DNA of 16,337 nucleotides from a bacterium (GCA_009724975.1 SRXB01000013.1:1-16337), one strand, 5' to 3'; shown: positions 6,501-14,560, counted from the first letter of the stretch. Numbers and translations are program-made. The notes: generated from the letters alone by a model not told the origin.

Positions 6501-8111
6501 ATGAGCGACAAGTCGACCAACGCAAAGAGGCTTTACGAGATACGCGGCATAAGGGTTCCCGCCTCGCTGGATGGCGAGGGACTTTTGCCCTTTGTAGCCG
6601 AGGCCGCCCGGGTCGATTCCTCCTCCATAGAATCCTTCAGGATTTCAAAAAGGTCTCTCGACGCCCGCGGAAGGCGCGAACCGGTATGGGAATATTCCGT
6701 ACAGGCGCGCTTTTTCGAGGGCAAAGAGCCAAAGGGCCCCTCGGGGGCGGCGCTTTTGGAGGAAAAGGAGTGGGTGGTCACCCCCTCGCCATCGGCGGCC
6801 TCGCTTCGCCCACTGGTGGTCGGCGCTGGGCCGGGCGGGCTATTCGCGGCGCTTAGGCTTCTTGAGTATGGATTTCGCCCTGTAATACTTGAGCAGGGCA
6901 ATCCCGTCGAAGAGAGAGCCAAGGATGTCGCCGCCTACTGGCGAAGCGGCGAGGCCAACCCGTGCTCCAACGTGCAGTTCGGCGAGGGGGGCGCTGGGGC
7001 TTATTCCGACGGAAAGCTCACCACACGCATAAAGGATTTCCGCAAGGAATGGGTCTTGGGGAGGCTGGCCGACGCGGGCGGAGGCGAAAGCGTACTTTAT
7101 GAGGTCAAACCGCACCTCGGCACCGACAGGCTTAGGGGAGTAATCAGGAATATCCGCCAAAAGCTACTTCTCGGCGGGGCCGAAATACGCTTCGGGACGA
7201 AGGTTGAGGGGCTTTTCTCGGAGGAGGGGCGCGTTTTAGGCATTGCCCTTGCCGATGGGGAGTTTTTAAGGGGCGATGCGGTCTTTCTGGCCGCCGGACA
7301 CAGTTGCAGGGACCTTTACTCCGAACTTTCGCGCATTGGAGTCTCCCTTTCCGCGAAAGGTTTCGCCATCGGCCTTCGGGTCGAGGTCCCGCAAGCGCAA
7401 ATAGACTTCAACCAGTATGGTAAATGGGCCTCGGAGCCCTCTTTGCCCCGCGCCGAGTTCGCCGTCAAGGGGCAAAGCGCCGACGGCAGGGGCGTTTACT
7501 CCTTTTGCATGTGCCCGGGAGGCACTGTAATCCCAGCCGGAGTAGAGAGCGGCGGGGTTGTGGTGAACGGGATGAGCGGCGCGGCCCGCTCGGGCAAAAA
7601 CGCCAACGCCGCGCTGGTGGCGGAGGTCCGGCCAGAGGACTTCGGCTCCTCGCCGCTGGGTGGACTGGTTTTCCAGCGCCTGTGGGAGGAGAGGGCCTTC
7701 GAGCTGGCCGGAAAAAGGGCCTTGCCGTCGCAGTCGGTGGCCTCCTTTTTGGGCAAAAAGGGCCGAAATGGCTTTTCCTCCAATTGCCCTTGGCCTTTGG
7801 TGGAGAGTGACCTTAAGATGTGCCTGCCGGATTTCGCCGCCGCCGCCATAGTATCCGCGTTTCCGCAACTGCTGGCTCAATTGCCGCCGCTTGAGGAGGG
7901 CAGGCTCATCGGGGTGGAGACGCGCACCTCAAGCCCCGTTCGGATAGACCGCGACGGCGACGGGGAATCTCTCACCCATAAAAACCTCTATCCTGTGGGC
8001 GAGGGGGCGGGCTACGCCGGAGGGATAGTGAGCGCGGCTGTGGACGGCGCAAGGGCCGCCGACTCATGGGCGGCCAAAAACGGCGGGAATATAGTTATTA
8101 AAAAGGTTTAG
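6501..8111 (+). CDS. FAD-dependent dehydrogenase (COG2509 type)
   Basis: This 536-residue flavoprotein resembles the uncharacterised NAD(P)/FAD-dependent oxidoreductases of COG2509. Residues 1-100 form a small N-terminal domain without cofactor motifs. A Rossmann FAD-binding segment follows, with VVGAGPGG (106-113) and Glu131 at the end of the second strand. The family signature VQFGEGGAGAYSDGKL lies at 158-173. Near the C-terminus, YPVGEGAGYAGGI is the usual FAD-contacting glycine-rich segment. No membrane helix or export signal is visible, so it should be cytoplasmic; the substrate is unknown. The chosen ATG lacks a clear ribosome site, but earlier in-frame codons lie in the promoter region of the divergent protease gene. 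The six-haem cytochrome gene starts 2 bases after its stop, suggesting coupled expression. Confidence 0.88.
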   Translation: MSDKSTNAKRLYEIRGIRVPASLDGEGLLPFVAEAARVDSSSIESFRISKRSLDARGRREPVWEYSVQARFFEGKEPKGPSGAALLEEKEWVVTPSPSAASLRPLVVGAGPGGLFAALRLLEYGFRPVILEQGNPVEERAKDVAAYWRSGEANPCSNVQFGEGGAGAYSDGKLTTRIKDFRKEWVLGRLADAGGGESVLYEVKPHLGTDRLRGVIRNIRQKLLLGGAEIRFGTKVEGLFSEEGRVLGIALADGEFLRGDAVFLAAGHSCRDLYSELSRIGVSLSAKGFAIGLRVEVPQAQIDFNQYGKWASEPSLPRAEFAVKGQSADGRGVYSFCMCPGGTVIPAGVESGGVVVNGMSGAARSGKNANAALVAEVRPEDFGSSPLGGLVFQRLWEERAFELAGKRALPSQSVASFLGKKGRNGFSSNCPWPLVESDLKMCLPDFAAAAIVSAFPQLLAQLPPLEEGRLIGVETRTSSPVRIDRDGDGESLTHKNLYPVGEGAGYAGGIVSAAVDGARAADSWAAKNGGNIVIKKV

Positions 8112-8113
8112 GT

Positions 8114-8797
8114 TTGAAAAATAAAGCCATTGTTATAACTGCTGTAATTTTCTCAGCCGCCGCCTTTTGCCATGCGGCGGTTCTGGCCCCTGTCGACAAG
8201 TACGTGACCGGCTCGGGATCGGTCTGGGTTGTGACCGAATCGGCCACTGTCCCGAAAATTACCCTGGACGGCAAGGAGATTAAAGGCTCCTTCACCGAGG
8301 ACGGCAAGGTGCGCCACCTAAAGATCTCTGGAATAAAAGCAGGAGCAAGCGCGCTGGATATCGACGGAGTGAGGCTCTCGCTCGCCTTTAGAAGCGGCGC
8401 TCCCGCCGGAGGCGAACCGCGCTTTCACCTTCTTGGGGTCAAAAACTGCTCCAAGTGCCACTCTTTCGGCCAAAAGGATTGCAAAGGGTGCCACGCGGGC
8501 TACGGCGCGGGCAAGCACAAGGACTCCAGATTCGCCGAAAAATGCTTTTCCTGCCACGCCGACGGCGTACCATCGACCGAGGCGATGGCCAAGGTCTGTT
8601 CGGGTTGCCACGACAAGCATTCTTTGTCAAAACACCCCAAGCTGCGCCACCCCATAACCTCCGAAAACGACCCCACGCGCCCTGGCCGGAAGATGGATTG
8701 CGCTTCCTGCCACAACCCCCACCAGCCCAGCTGTCCAAAGACCATGAACGCGGCGCAAAAGCAGGAATTTTGCAAGGAATGTCATACTACTCCATGA
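8114..8797 (+). CDS. Exported six-haem c-type cytochrome
   Basis: The 227-residue protein starts with a clear signal peptide (KNK then a hydrophobic core to FCHA, cleavage probably after Ala21). A domain of about 85 residues without haem sites follows, rich in predicted beta-strand. The C-terminal half carries six CxxCH haem-attachment motifs at 112-116, 123-127, 144-148, 162-166, 196-200 and 220-224. The last part (DCASCHNPH) resembles doubled-CxxCH cytochromes. Extra histidines could give bis-His ligation. It should be periplasmic and act in electron transfer, perhaps for anaerobic respiration. The start is TTG; no ATG is near, and AAGG lies 7 bases upstream. It begins 2 bases after the stop of the FAD dehydrogenase gene, so the two are probably one operon although they act in different compartments. 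Confidence 0.88.
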   Translation: MKNKAIVITAVIFSAAAFCHAAVLAPVDKYVTGSGSVWVVTESATVPKITLDGKEIKGSFTEDGKVRHLKISGIKAGASALDIDGVRLSLAFRSGAPAGGEPRFHLLGVKNCSKCHSFGQKDCKGCHAGYGAGKHKDSRFAEKCFSCHADGVPSTEAMAKVCSGCHDKHSLSKHPKLRHPITSENDPTRPGRKMDCASCHNPHQPSCPKTMNAAQKQEFCKECHTTP

Positions 8798-8834
8798 TTT
8801 ACTTCATAAGTTACCCGAGATTTCAGAAGGCGAA

Positions 8835-9890
8835 ATGAAAAAGGGCCTAAAGAAAGAAAAAGAGGCTGAGGCGGTGGCGTTTTCCGATGAACCGGAGAAC
8901 GTCACCGAGACAGTCGAAGATCTTGAAGTCGCCGAGCCGGAGATAATAGAGGAAGAATCTCTGCCCCTCTTCGACGAAGGGGAGGATTTCGCAGATCTGC
9001 CGCAACCTCCCTCGCGCGCCCTCGTGGCCTCCGACTTGGGCAGGGCCGACCCCCTCCAGCAGTATCTTGGAGAAATCGGAAAACACAAGGTGCTGACTGC
9101 GGAAGAGGAGGAAAACCTCACAACCCGCTACAAAAACCTCGGGGATGTAGAGGCGGCCTACAAGCTGGTAGTCTCAAACCTTCGGTTAGTGGTCAAAATC
9201 GCTTACGAATTTCGCAGAAACATCCACAACCTCCTCGACCTGATCCAGGAGGGCAACATAGGGCTCATGCGCGCCGTGGAAAAGTACGACCCCGACAGGG
9301 GGGTGCGGCTCAGCTCCTACGCGGCGTGGTGGATACGCGCTTATATGATCCGCCACATCCTCAACAACTGGTCGCTCGTAAAAATCGGCACCACCCAGAA
9401 CCAGCGCCGCCTCTTTTTCAACCTGAAAAAGGAGAAAGAGGCGCTTGAAGCCCAGGGCTTTCGCGCCGAGCCGAAACTTTTGGCCTCGCGCCTTGGGGTA
9501 AGGGAGCAGGAGGTTGTCGAGATGCAGATGCGCATGTCCGGCTCCGACGTCTCCCTCGACGCGCCCTTGGGAGAGGAGGACGGAGCGAGCCGAATCGATT
9601 TTCTGGAGGACGAGGGGCCTTCCTCCTTCGCGCAGGTGGAAGACAGCGAATTCAATATGGTTTTGCGCGAAAAGATGATGCGGTTTAGAGAGGGGCTTTC
9701 CGAGCGCGATCGCATGATCTTCGACGAGCGCCTCCTCACCGAAGACCCCGTCACCCTGCGCGAGATAGGCGAAAGGCTGGGGGTCTCCCGCGAGAGGGTC
9801 CGCCAGATAGAAAACGACATAAAGGAAAAACTGAAGGAATTCATGCAAGCCTTTCCAGAGATTGAGGATGTCGTCACAGATGAGCCTTGA
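8835..9890 (+). CDS. rpoH: RNA polymerase heat-shock sigma factor RpoH (sigma-32 family) with acidic N-terminal extension
   Basis: This group-3 sigma factor should direct RNA polymerase to heat-shock promoters. Homology begins near residue 66 (DLGRADPLQQYLGEI). Region 2 contains DLIQEGNIGLMRAVEKYDP (135-153) and the -10-recognition segment AAWWIRAYMIRHILNNWS (163-180). The RpoH box QRRLFFNLK (190-198) separates it from housekeeping sigma factors. Region 4.2 (VTLREIGERLGVSRERVRQIE, 306-326) is the -35-binding helix-turn-helix. At 351 residues it is about 65 longer than E. coli RpoH. The extra N-terminus has 20 Asp/Glu residues before position 55 and could act like region 1.1, which is an inference. 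AGAAGG lies four bases before the ATG. A weak promoter candidate (TTGCAA 8770-8775, CATGAT 8793-8798, 17-base spacer) overlaps the end of the cytochrome gene. xseA overlaps or abuts its stop. Confidence 0.9.
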   Translation: MKKGLKKEKEAEAVAFSDEPENVTETVEDLEVAEPEIIEEESLPLFDEGEDFADLPQPPSRALVASDLGRADPLQQYLGEIGKHKVLTAEEEENLTTRYKNLGDVEAAYKLVVSNLRLVVKIAYEFRRNIHNLLDLIQEGNIGLMRAVEKYDPDRGVRLSSYAAWWIRAYMIRHILNNWSLVKIGTTQNQRRLFFNLKKEKEALEAQGFRAEPKLLASRLGVREQEVVEMQMRMSGSDVSLDAPLGEEDGASRIDFLEDEGPSSFAQVEDSEFNMVLREKMMRFREGLSERDRMIFDERLLTEDPVTLREIGERLGVSRERVRQIENDIKEKLKEFMQAFPEIEDVVTDEP

Positions 9891-9891
9891 A

Positions 9892-11232
9892 ATGGGCTGG
9901 CGTCCGACCGAAGGCGAGATACTATCGGTTTCCGAACTCCTGGGGAAGGTGCGCTCGGTGGCGGAGACCCTTTTCGCCGACATATGGGTCGAGGGCGAGA
10001 TATCCGACCTCAAAATACCCTATTCGGGCCACGCCTACTTCACCGTGGGCGACGAGGGGGGCAAACTTCGCGCCGTCTGCTTCAAAAACACCCTGAGGCT
10101 CCTCGACCACCACCCCCGCGAGGGAATGGAGGTTCTGATTCGGGGTCGGCTCTCGGTATATGAGCCGAGGGGAGACCTCCAGCTCATCGCCGATTACATC
10201 TCGCCCGTGGGCGAGGGGCTCGCCCGCCTGCGGCTTGAGGAGCTAAAGAAAAAACTCAAAAGCGAAGGGCTCTTCGACCCCGAGCGAAAGCGCCCCCTTC
10301 CGCCCATGCCGAGGGCGGTTGCGGTCGTCACCTCCGCCTCCGGCGCGGCGCTTCAGGATATCCTGAAGGTTCTCAAAAGGCGCGCCCCCTGGCTCGACGT
10401 CTACATTTCGCCAACCCTTGTGCAGGGCGAAAGCGCTCCCGAGTCGCTAGTCAAGGCTCTTTTTCTCGCCAACGAGGTTGAAAAGGCCGACCTCATAATA
10501 CTTGGGCGCGGCGGCGGCAGTGGGGAGGATCTATCGGCCTTCAACGACGAGGGAGTGGCGAGGGCGGTGGCCGCAAGCCGCCTGCCGGTAATCTCCGCCG
10601 TCGGCCACGAAACCGATTTCACCCTCACCGATTTTTGCGCCGACCAGCGAGCCCCCACACCCTCGGCGGCCGCCGAGCTTGCGGTGCGCGAGGGAGCCCA
10701 CTGGCTCTCGGTCCTGAAACGCTCCGAGCTTTTGATGGCCGCCCACATGAGAGAGACTATTTTCGGGCTGAAAGAGCGGCTGAACGCTGCGGATCCGAAA
10801 AAATACGACCCCGAGAGGGTCATCGAGCGCCGGCGCCTTAAGGTTGACGCCCTTCTGGAGGGCGGGCTGGACTCGCTTCAGGAGCTTTTGGCCGGAGCCA
10901 GGGGCCGCCTTGGCCGCGCCGACTTGCGACTCTCTCGCCTTTCGCCGGAGACGAGAGCCGGACGGGCCGCCGCCGCGCTCTCCTCCCTCGAAGCCCGCCT
11001 TTTAGGCGAAATTTCCAGAAAGATAGATGGGCTGAAAGCAAAAAACACCCGCCTCTTCGCCTCTTTGGAGTCTTTAAACCCCGAAGCGGTACTCTCGCGA
11101 GGTTACGCGGTCGTAACCGACGCCGAGGGGAGGGTAGTCTGCGACGCCTCCACCCGAAAAGAGATGGAAAACATCTTCGTCAAACTCCAAAAAGGTTCGC
11201 TGGACTGCCGGATAACCAAAACCCGCCCCTGA
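9892..11232 (+). CDS. xseA: Exodeoxyribonuclease VII large subunit
   Basis: XseA is the catalytic subunit of exonuclease VII, which degrades single-stranded DNA in both directions. The N-terminal OB-fold (about residues 10-105) includes WVEGEISDL and a GHAYFTV strand. The nuclease domain has the family segments VTSASGAALQDIL (146-158), LGRGGGSGEDL (204-214) and GHETDFTLTDFCADQRAPTPSAAAE (238-262, shown here only as landmarks). A long helical C-terminal stretch follows, ending in SRGYAVV and a small final domain. The length of 446 is typical. The chosen ATG lies one base after the rpoH stop (TGAAATG). ATGs at 9880 and 9868 are also in frame and would overlap rpoH, and none has a strong ribosome site. 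The small subunit gene xseB is not next to it. Confidence 0.92.
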   Translation: MGWRPTEGEILSVSELLGKVRSVAETLFADIWVEGEISDLKIPYSGHAYFTVGDEGGKLRAVCFKNTLRLLDHHPREGMEVLIRGRLSVYEPRGDLQLIADYISPVGEGLARLRLEELKKKLKSEGLFDPERKRPLPPMPRAVAVVTSASGAALQDILKVLKRRAPWLDVYISPTLVQGESAPESLVKALFLANEVEKADLIILGRGGGSGEDLSAFNDEGVARAVAASRLPVISAVGHETDFTLTDFCADQRAPTPSAAAELAVREGAHWLSVLKRSELLMAAHMRETIFGLKERLNAADPKKYDPERVIERRRLKVDALLEGGLDSLQELLAGARGRLGRADLRLSRLSPETRAGRAAAALSSLEARLLGEISRKIDGLKAKNTRLFASLESLNPEAVLSRGYAVVTDAEGRVVCDASTRKEMENIFVKLQKGSLDCRITKTRP

Positions 11233-11248
11233 ATTCCCAGACACAATC

Positions 11249-11280
11249 CTCTTTGACAAAGAGCTTTTATGGGCTAGCTT
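11249..11280 (+). promoter_or_regulatory. Inverted repeat with embedded TTGACA upstream of pcm
   Basis: The 76-base gap between xseA and pcm holds CTCTTT-GAC-AAAGAG (11249-11263) followed by CTTTT. This could be a weak terminator for the rpoH-xseA unit. The same bases include a perfect -35 hexamer TTGACA (11253-11258), with a poor -10, TAGCTT, 16 bases on (11275-11280). Either reading, or a binding site, is possible. Confidence 0.3.
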
Positions 11281-11308
11281 TTAAACGGGGGGGACAAGAG
11301 GGTTACGG

Positions 11309-11962
11309 ATGCTCGACGAAGCGGGGTATGAGAAACTTCGGCTCGACATGGTCGCCCGCCAGATAAAAGGGCGCGGCATAAACGACCCCAAAACCCTGGC
11401 GGCGCTCTCGGTGGTTCCACGCCACCTCTTCGTGCCGGAGCGCTACCGCCCGGAAAGCTACGAAGACCACCCGCTGCCCATAGGTTTTGGCCAAACCATA
11501 TCGCAACCCTACATGGTGGCGCTCATGACCGCCGCTCTTGCCCTCAAGGGAAGCGAAAAGGTGCTGGAGGTGGGAACCGGCTCGGGTTACCAGGCGGCTC
11601 TCATCGCCTTCATTGGTTGCAGTGTCGTCTCCATCGAGCGAAATCCAGACCTTGCCAGAAAAGCGCGCCTAAACCTCGCAAGCGCCGGATACGGCGAAGC
11701 GGTGACCGTCATCGAAGGCGACGGCACCCTCGGCCTTCCCGCCAAAGCCCCCTTCGACGCGATTATCGTCACCGCCGGAGCGCCTAAAATCTCCGAGGAG
11801 CTGAAAGCGGAGCTGCGCGGGGATGGAGGGGTCCTGGTCATGCCGGTGGGCGGGCTAGGCCTCCAGGAGCTTTTGGTGGTGACTCGACAGGGCAGGGATT
11901 TTCACACGCAAAACCTTGGCAGTTGCCGCTTTGTCCCTCTCGTGGGGAGGGACGGCTGGTAA
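11309..11962 (+). CDS. pcm: Protein-L-isoaspartate O-methyltransferase
   Basis: Pcm methylates L-isoaspartyl residues in aged proteins using S-adenosylmethionine, which starts their repair to aspartate. The 217-residue protein has the family substrate-loop motif GFGQTISQPYMVA (59-71) and the SAM-binding motif VLEVGTGSGYQAA (85-97). The acidic residue ending the next strand (VVSIE, Glu110) should contact the SAM ribose. DAIIVTAGAPKI provides the later motif that precedes the active-site loop. The ATG has GAGG 8 bases upstream. It acts in the cytoplasm. Its place between the rpoH-xseA unit and the nicotinate phosphoribosyltransferase gene suggests a general stress or maintenance role, but co-transcription with either side is not shown. 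Confidence 0.94.
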   Translation: MLDEAGYEKLRLDMVARQIKGRGINDPKTLAALSVVPRHLFVPERYRPESYEDHPLPIGFGQTISQPYMVALMTAALALKGSEKVLEVGTGSGYQAALIAFIGCSVVSIERNPDLARKARLNLASAGYGEAVTVIEGDGTLGLPAKAPFDAIIVTAGAPKISEELKAELRGDGGVLVMPVGGLGLQELLVVTRQGRDFHTQNLGSCRFVPLVGRDGW

Positions 11963-12010
11963 AAATCCTCATATTCCCGAGATAAAACTTGAAATTGCCT
12001 CTTTATGCCC

Positions 12011-12069
12011 GCGCTTTGCGCTGGGATAATGTGAACTTGCGTCAAATTCAGTCCCGCAGCGACGGGGAC
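12011..12069 (+). promoter_or_regulatory. Leader of the nicotinate phosphoribosyltransferase gene: extended -10 promoter and hairpins
   Basis: The 134-base gap after pcm contains TGGGATAAT (12022-12030), an extended -10 element with five of six consensus bases in its hexamer. The -35 is weak. A small inverted repeat, GCGC-TTT-GCGC (12011-12021), lies just before it and could be an operator. Downstream, GTCCC (12051-12055) and GGGAC (12065-12069) could pair in the transcript leader. I recognise no known riboswitch. Confidence 0.35.
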
Positions 12070-12096
12070 GATTGCCAAAAAAGGGCCCGAAAGCCG

Positions 12097-13266
12097 ATGA
12101 TGAACACAGTGACATACGAAGAGATAGTTGAAGGGAAGGTCACCGACCTTTATTTCGAGCGCACGCGCGAGATTTTGAAGAAGAAGGGGATAAAAAAGCG
12201 GGTGAGGGCCGAGGTGATGGCCAAAAGCCTTCCCGACGACTGGGACTGGGCGGTCTTCGCGGGCCTTGACGAGGCTTTCTCTCTCTTCAAGGAGGTAAAG
12301 GGCAGGGGAATGGACCTGAATATCCGCGCCATACCCGAGGGTTCGATCTTCCGCCCCTGGAACGCGGTCCTTGAGATAGAGGGAGACTACGCCGATTTTT
12401 GCGTCTACGAGACGGCTATTCTCGGCTTTCTCTGCCAGGCGAGCGGAATAGCCACCATGGCGGCCCGGTGCAGGCTGGCCGCCGCTGAAAAGATGCTTTT
12501 GTCCTTCGGGGGCCGAAGAATGCACCCTGCAATCTCCCCGATGATAGACCGCAGCGCCTGGATAGGCGGTTTCGACGGGGTCAGCATTGTGACCTCGGCC
12601 CAAAGGCTTGGTGTCAAGCCTTCGGGCACGATGCCGCACGGGCTGGTTTTGGTGATGGGTGACACTGTGGAGGCTACAAAAGCCTTTGCCGAGTATTTCG
12701 GCAGCCAAGCCAAGGTGATAAGCCTAATCGACACCATCGGGGACGAGAAATTCGAGGCCGTGAGGGTCGCCGATGCCCTGGGCAAGGAGCTTTTCGGAGT
12801 GCGCCTCGATACCCCCGCCAGCAGGAGGGGGGATTTCGAGCGGATAATTCGCGAGGTTAAGTGGGAGCTTTCCCTCAGGGGCCACGACAACGTGGGGATT
12901 TACGTATCGGGGGGCCTCGGCGAGTATGAAATCGCCAAGCTGATACCCTTTGTCGACGGTTTCGGCATGGGGACCTATCTCTCTTCTGGCCGCGCGATAG
13001 ATTTTTCGATGGACATAGTCGAGATAGAGGGCAAGCCTATGGCCAAGCGCGGCAAGTACGCCGGAGCCAAAGACCTCTTCCACTGTCCCGAGTGTTACCT
13101 TACAAAATCGGTTCCTATGGGCAAGCGGCCTTTCGGCTACTGCGAGTGCGGCGGCAAATGGGCCAAGATGACCGAGGAGGCTATCCCGGGGAAATTCGAC
13201 GTAACCGTGGAATCCGCCAGAAAGCGCGTCATGCGCGCCATAACCACCCTGCGCGCCTTGACCTAG
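12097..13266 (+). CDS. Nicotinate phosphoribosyltransferase, archaeal-type with zinc-binding tail
   Basis: The enzyme joins nicotinate to phosphoribosyl pyrophosphate to give nicotinate mononucleotide, the entry step of the Preiss-Handler NAD salvage route. The 389-residue product starts with TDLYFERTREIL (16-27), typical of this family, and contains the conserved core LSFGGRRMHP (135-144), GVKPSGTMPHG (172-182) and YVSGGLGEYEI (269-279). The C-terminal region has four cysteines, C330-x2-C333 and C349-x-C351, like the zinc-knuckle domain of the archaeal (Thermoplasma) enzyme and unlike E. coli PncB. Two ATGs are adjacent, at 12097 and 12100, and no clear ribosome site precedes them. The frame is open back to a TTG at 11989, but those extra 36 residues look like untranslated leader. 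It stands between pcm and moeA with its own likely promoter. Confidence 0.88.
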   Translation: MMNTVTYEEIVEGKVTDLYFERTREILKKKGIKKRVRAEVMAKSLPDDWDWAVFAGLDEAFSLFKEVKGRGMDLNIRAIPEGSIFRPWNAVLEIEGDYADFCVYETAILGFLCQASGIATMAARCRLAAAEKMLLSFGGRRMHPAISPMIDRSAWIGGFDGVSIVTSAQRLGVKPSGTMPHGLVLVMGDTVEATKAFAEYFGSQAKVISLIDTIGDEKFEAVRVADALGKELFGVRLDTPASRRGDFERIIREVKWELSLRGHDNVGIYVSGGLGEYEIAKLIPFVDGFGMGTYLSSGRAIDFSMDIVEIEGKPMAKRGKYAGAKDLFHCPECYLTKSVPMGKRPFGYCECGGKWAKMTEEAIPGKFDVTVESARKRVMRAITTLRALT

Positions 13267-13324
13267 GGCGGCAGGTGCTTTAGGATTCCATAACCTTATC
13301 TTTCTTTTTTATCGAGGGGTTTGG

Positions 13325-14560
13325 ATGATTTCATTTGAATCGGCCCTCCAGAAGATTCTGGGGAGGCTAGAACCGATGGGGGTAGAAACGGTCGCCCTTA
13401 CCGACGCGCTTGGCAGGGTCTTGGCCGAGTCGGTAAGAGCGCCGCGAAACCTTCCGCCGCAGGATAATTCGGCGATGGACGGCTATGCCTTTCGCCATGC
13501 CGATGCCGTGGAGCCCAATCCGGTGCTGACCGTAATAGACGAGTCCGCCGCGGGCAAGCGCGCACCAAAAGAGGTGGGCGAGGGGCAGGCGGTGAAGATA
13601 ATGACCGGCGCGCCCCTTCCCAAGGGGGCCGATACAGTCGTCCAGCTTGAGAACGTAGTCGAGATGGATGGCGAGATAGAATTCTCGTCCATACCCAAAA
13701 AAGGGGCGAATGTCCGCTACGAGGGCGAGGATGTGCGCGAGGGTGAGGAGGTCTTGCCGCGCGGCTCCCGCATCCGTCCGGCGGAGGTAGGCATGCTGGC
13801 CTCTATGGGGCGCTCCTTTTTGAAGGTGCACCAGCGCCCGAGGGTGGCGATTCTCTCCACCGGCGACGAGATTGTAGAGATAGACGCTCGCGCCGACGGC
13901 GGCAGGATAATAAATTCCAACTCCTACGGCCTCTCGGCCCAGATTCAGGAATCCGGCGGCATCCCGATGCGCCTCGGCATAGGAAAAGACGACCGGCAGG
14001 TCCTCATAGAGATGCTCGAAAACGCCAGCGGAGCCGATATGGTGTTGACCACCGGCGGAGTCTCGATGGGAGATTACGATTACACCCGCGACCTCCTCTC
14101 GGACTGGGGGGTCGAGGTGAAATTCTGGAAAGTCGCCGTAAAGCCCGGCAAACCCCTTCTTTTCGGGATGAAGGGGAGGGTTCCGGTCTTCGGCCTTCCG
14201 GGGAACCCCGTGAGCGCGATGGTCACCTTCGAGCAGTTCGTCCGCCCCGCCCTAAGAAAGCTCCTCGGGGCGCAAAGGCTTTTTCGGCCCGTCTTCAAGG
14301 CTGTTCTGGACGAGCGCAGCGAGCCGATACGCGCCAAGGCCGACCGCCTTGAGTTCATACGTTGCCGCATCGAGAGGTACGGCACAGAGTTTCGCGTGGT
14401 TGGGGTCGGCAAGAGAAGCTCCGGCATGCTTTCAACCCTCGTGCAGGCCAACGGCCTTCTGATTTTACCAGAGGGTAAGAGCGTAATAGAGCCCGGCCAG
14501 CAGGTTGACGTGCAGGCTTACGATTACGAGTTCCTGGAGGGCCACAACCCGGGATGGTGA
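13325..14560 (+). CDS. moeA: Molybdopterin molybdenumtransferase MoeA
   Basis: MoeA inserts molybdate into adenylylated molybdopterin to make the active molybdenum cofactor. The 411-residue protein shows the full family layout. NLPPQDNSAMDGYAF lies at 42-56. MTGAPLPKGADTVVQ (93-107) comes next, then VAILSTGDEIV (174-184) and the TTGGVSMGDYD motif (242-252). GLPGNPVSAMVTF lies at 290-302, followed by a C-terminal beta-barrel domain to the end. GAGGGG lies six bases before the ATG. The 58-base gap upstream is T-rich and I see neither a strong promoter nor a molybdenum-cofactor riboswitch in it. Its end overlaps mobB by seven bases, and the two plus the following gene form one translationally coupled set. 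Confidence 0.95.
   Translation: MISFESALQKILGRLEPMGVETVALTDALGRVLAESVRAPRNLPPQDNSAMDGYAFRHADAVEPNPVLTVIDESAAGKRAPKEVGEGQAVKIMTGAPLPKGADTVVQLENVVEMDGEIEFSSIPKKGANVRYEGEDVREGEEVLPRGSRIRPAEVGMLASMGRSFLKVHQRPRVAILSTGDEIVEIDARADGGRIINSNSYGLSAQIQESGGIPMRLGIGKDDRQVLIEMLENASGADMVLTTGGVSMGDYDYTRDLLSDWGVEVKFWKVAVKPGKPLLFGMKGRVPVFGLPGNPVSAMVTFEQFVRPALRKLLGAQRLFRPVFKAVLDERSEPIRAKADRLEFIRCRIERYGTEFRVVGVGKRSSGMLSTLVQANGLLILPEGKSVIEPGQQVDVQAYDYEFLEGHNPGW

Noticed and set aside
9186..10013. 275-codon open frame antisense to rpoH and xseA
   Set aside because: Both plus-strand genes are certain, and the antisense product has no recognisable motif or ribosome site.
11988..12015. Heat-shock (RpoH) promoter beginning CTTGAAA
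   Set aside because: The -35 matches well, but no CCCCAT-like -10 follows at the proper distance.
11902..12708. 268-codon open frame antisense across the pcm end and the phosphoribosyltransferase gene
   Set aside because: It spans a promoter region and opposes a confidently recognised enzyme; it shows no protein-like motif.
13267..13324. Molybdenum-cofactor riboswitch upstream of moeA
   Set aside because: The gap is only 58 bases and T-rich, far too short and unstructured for that RNA.
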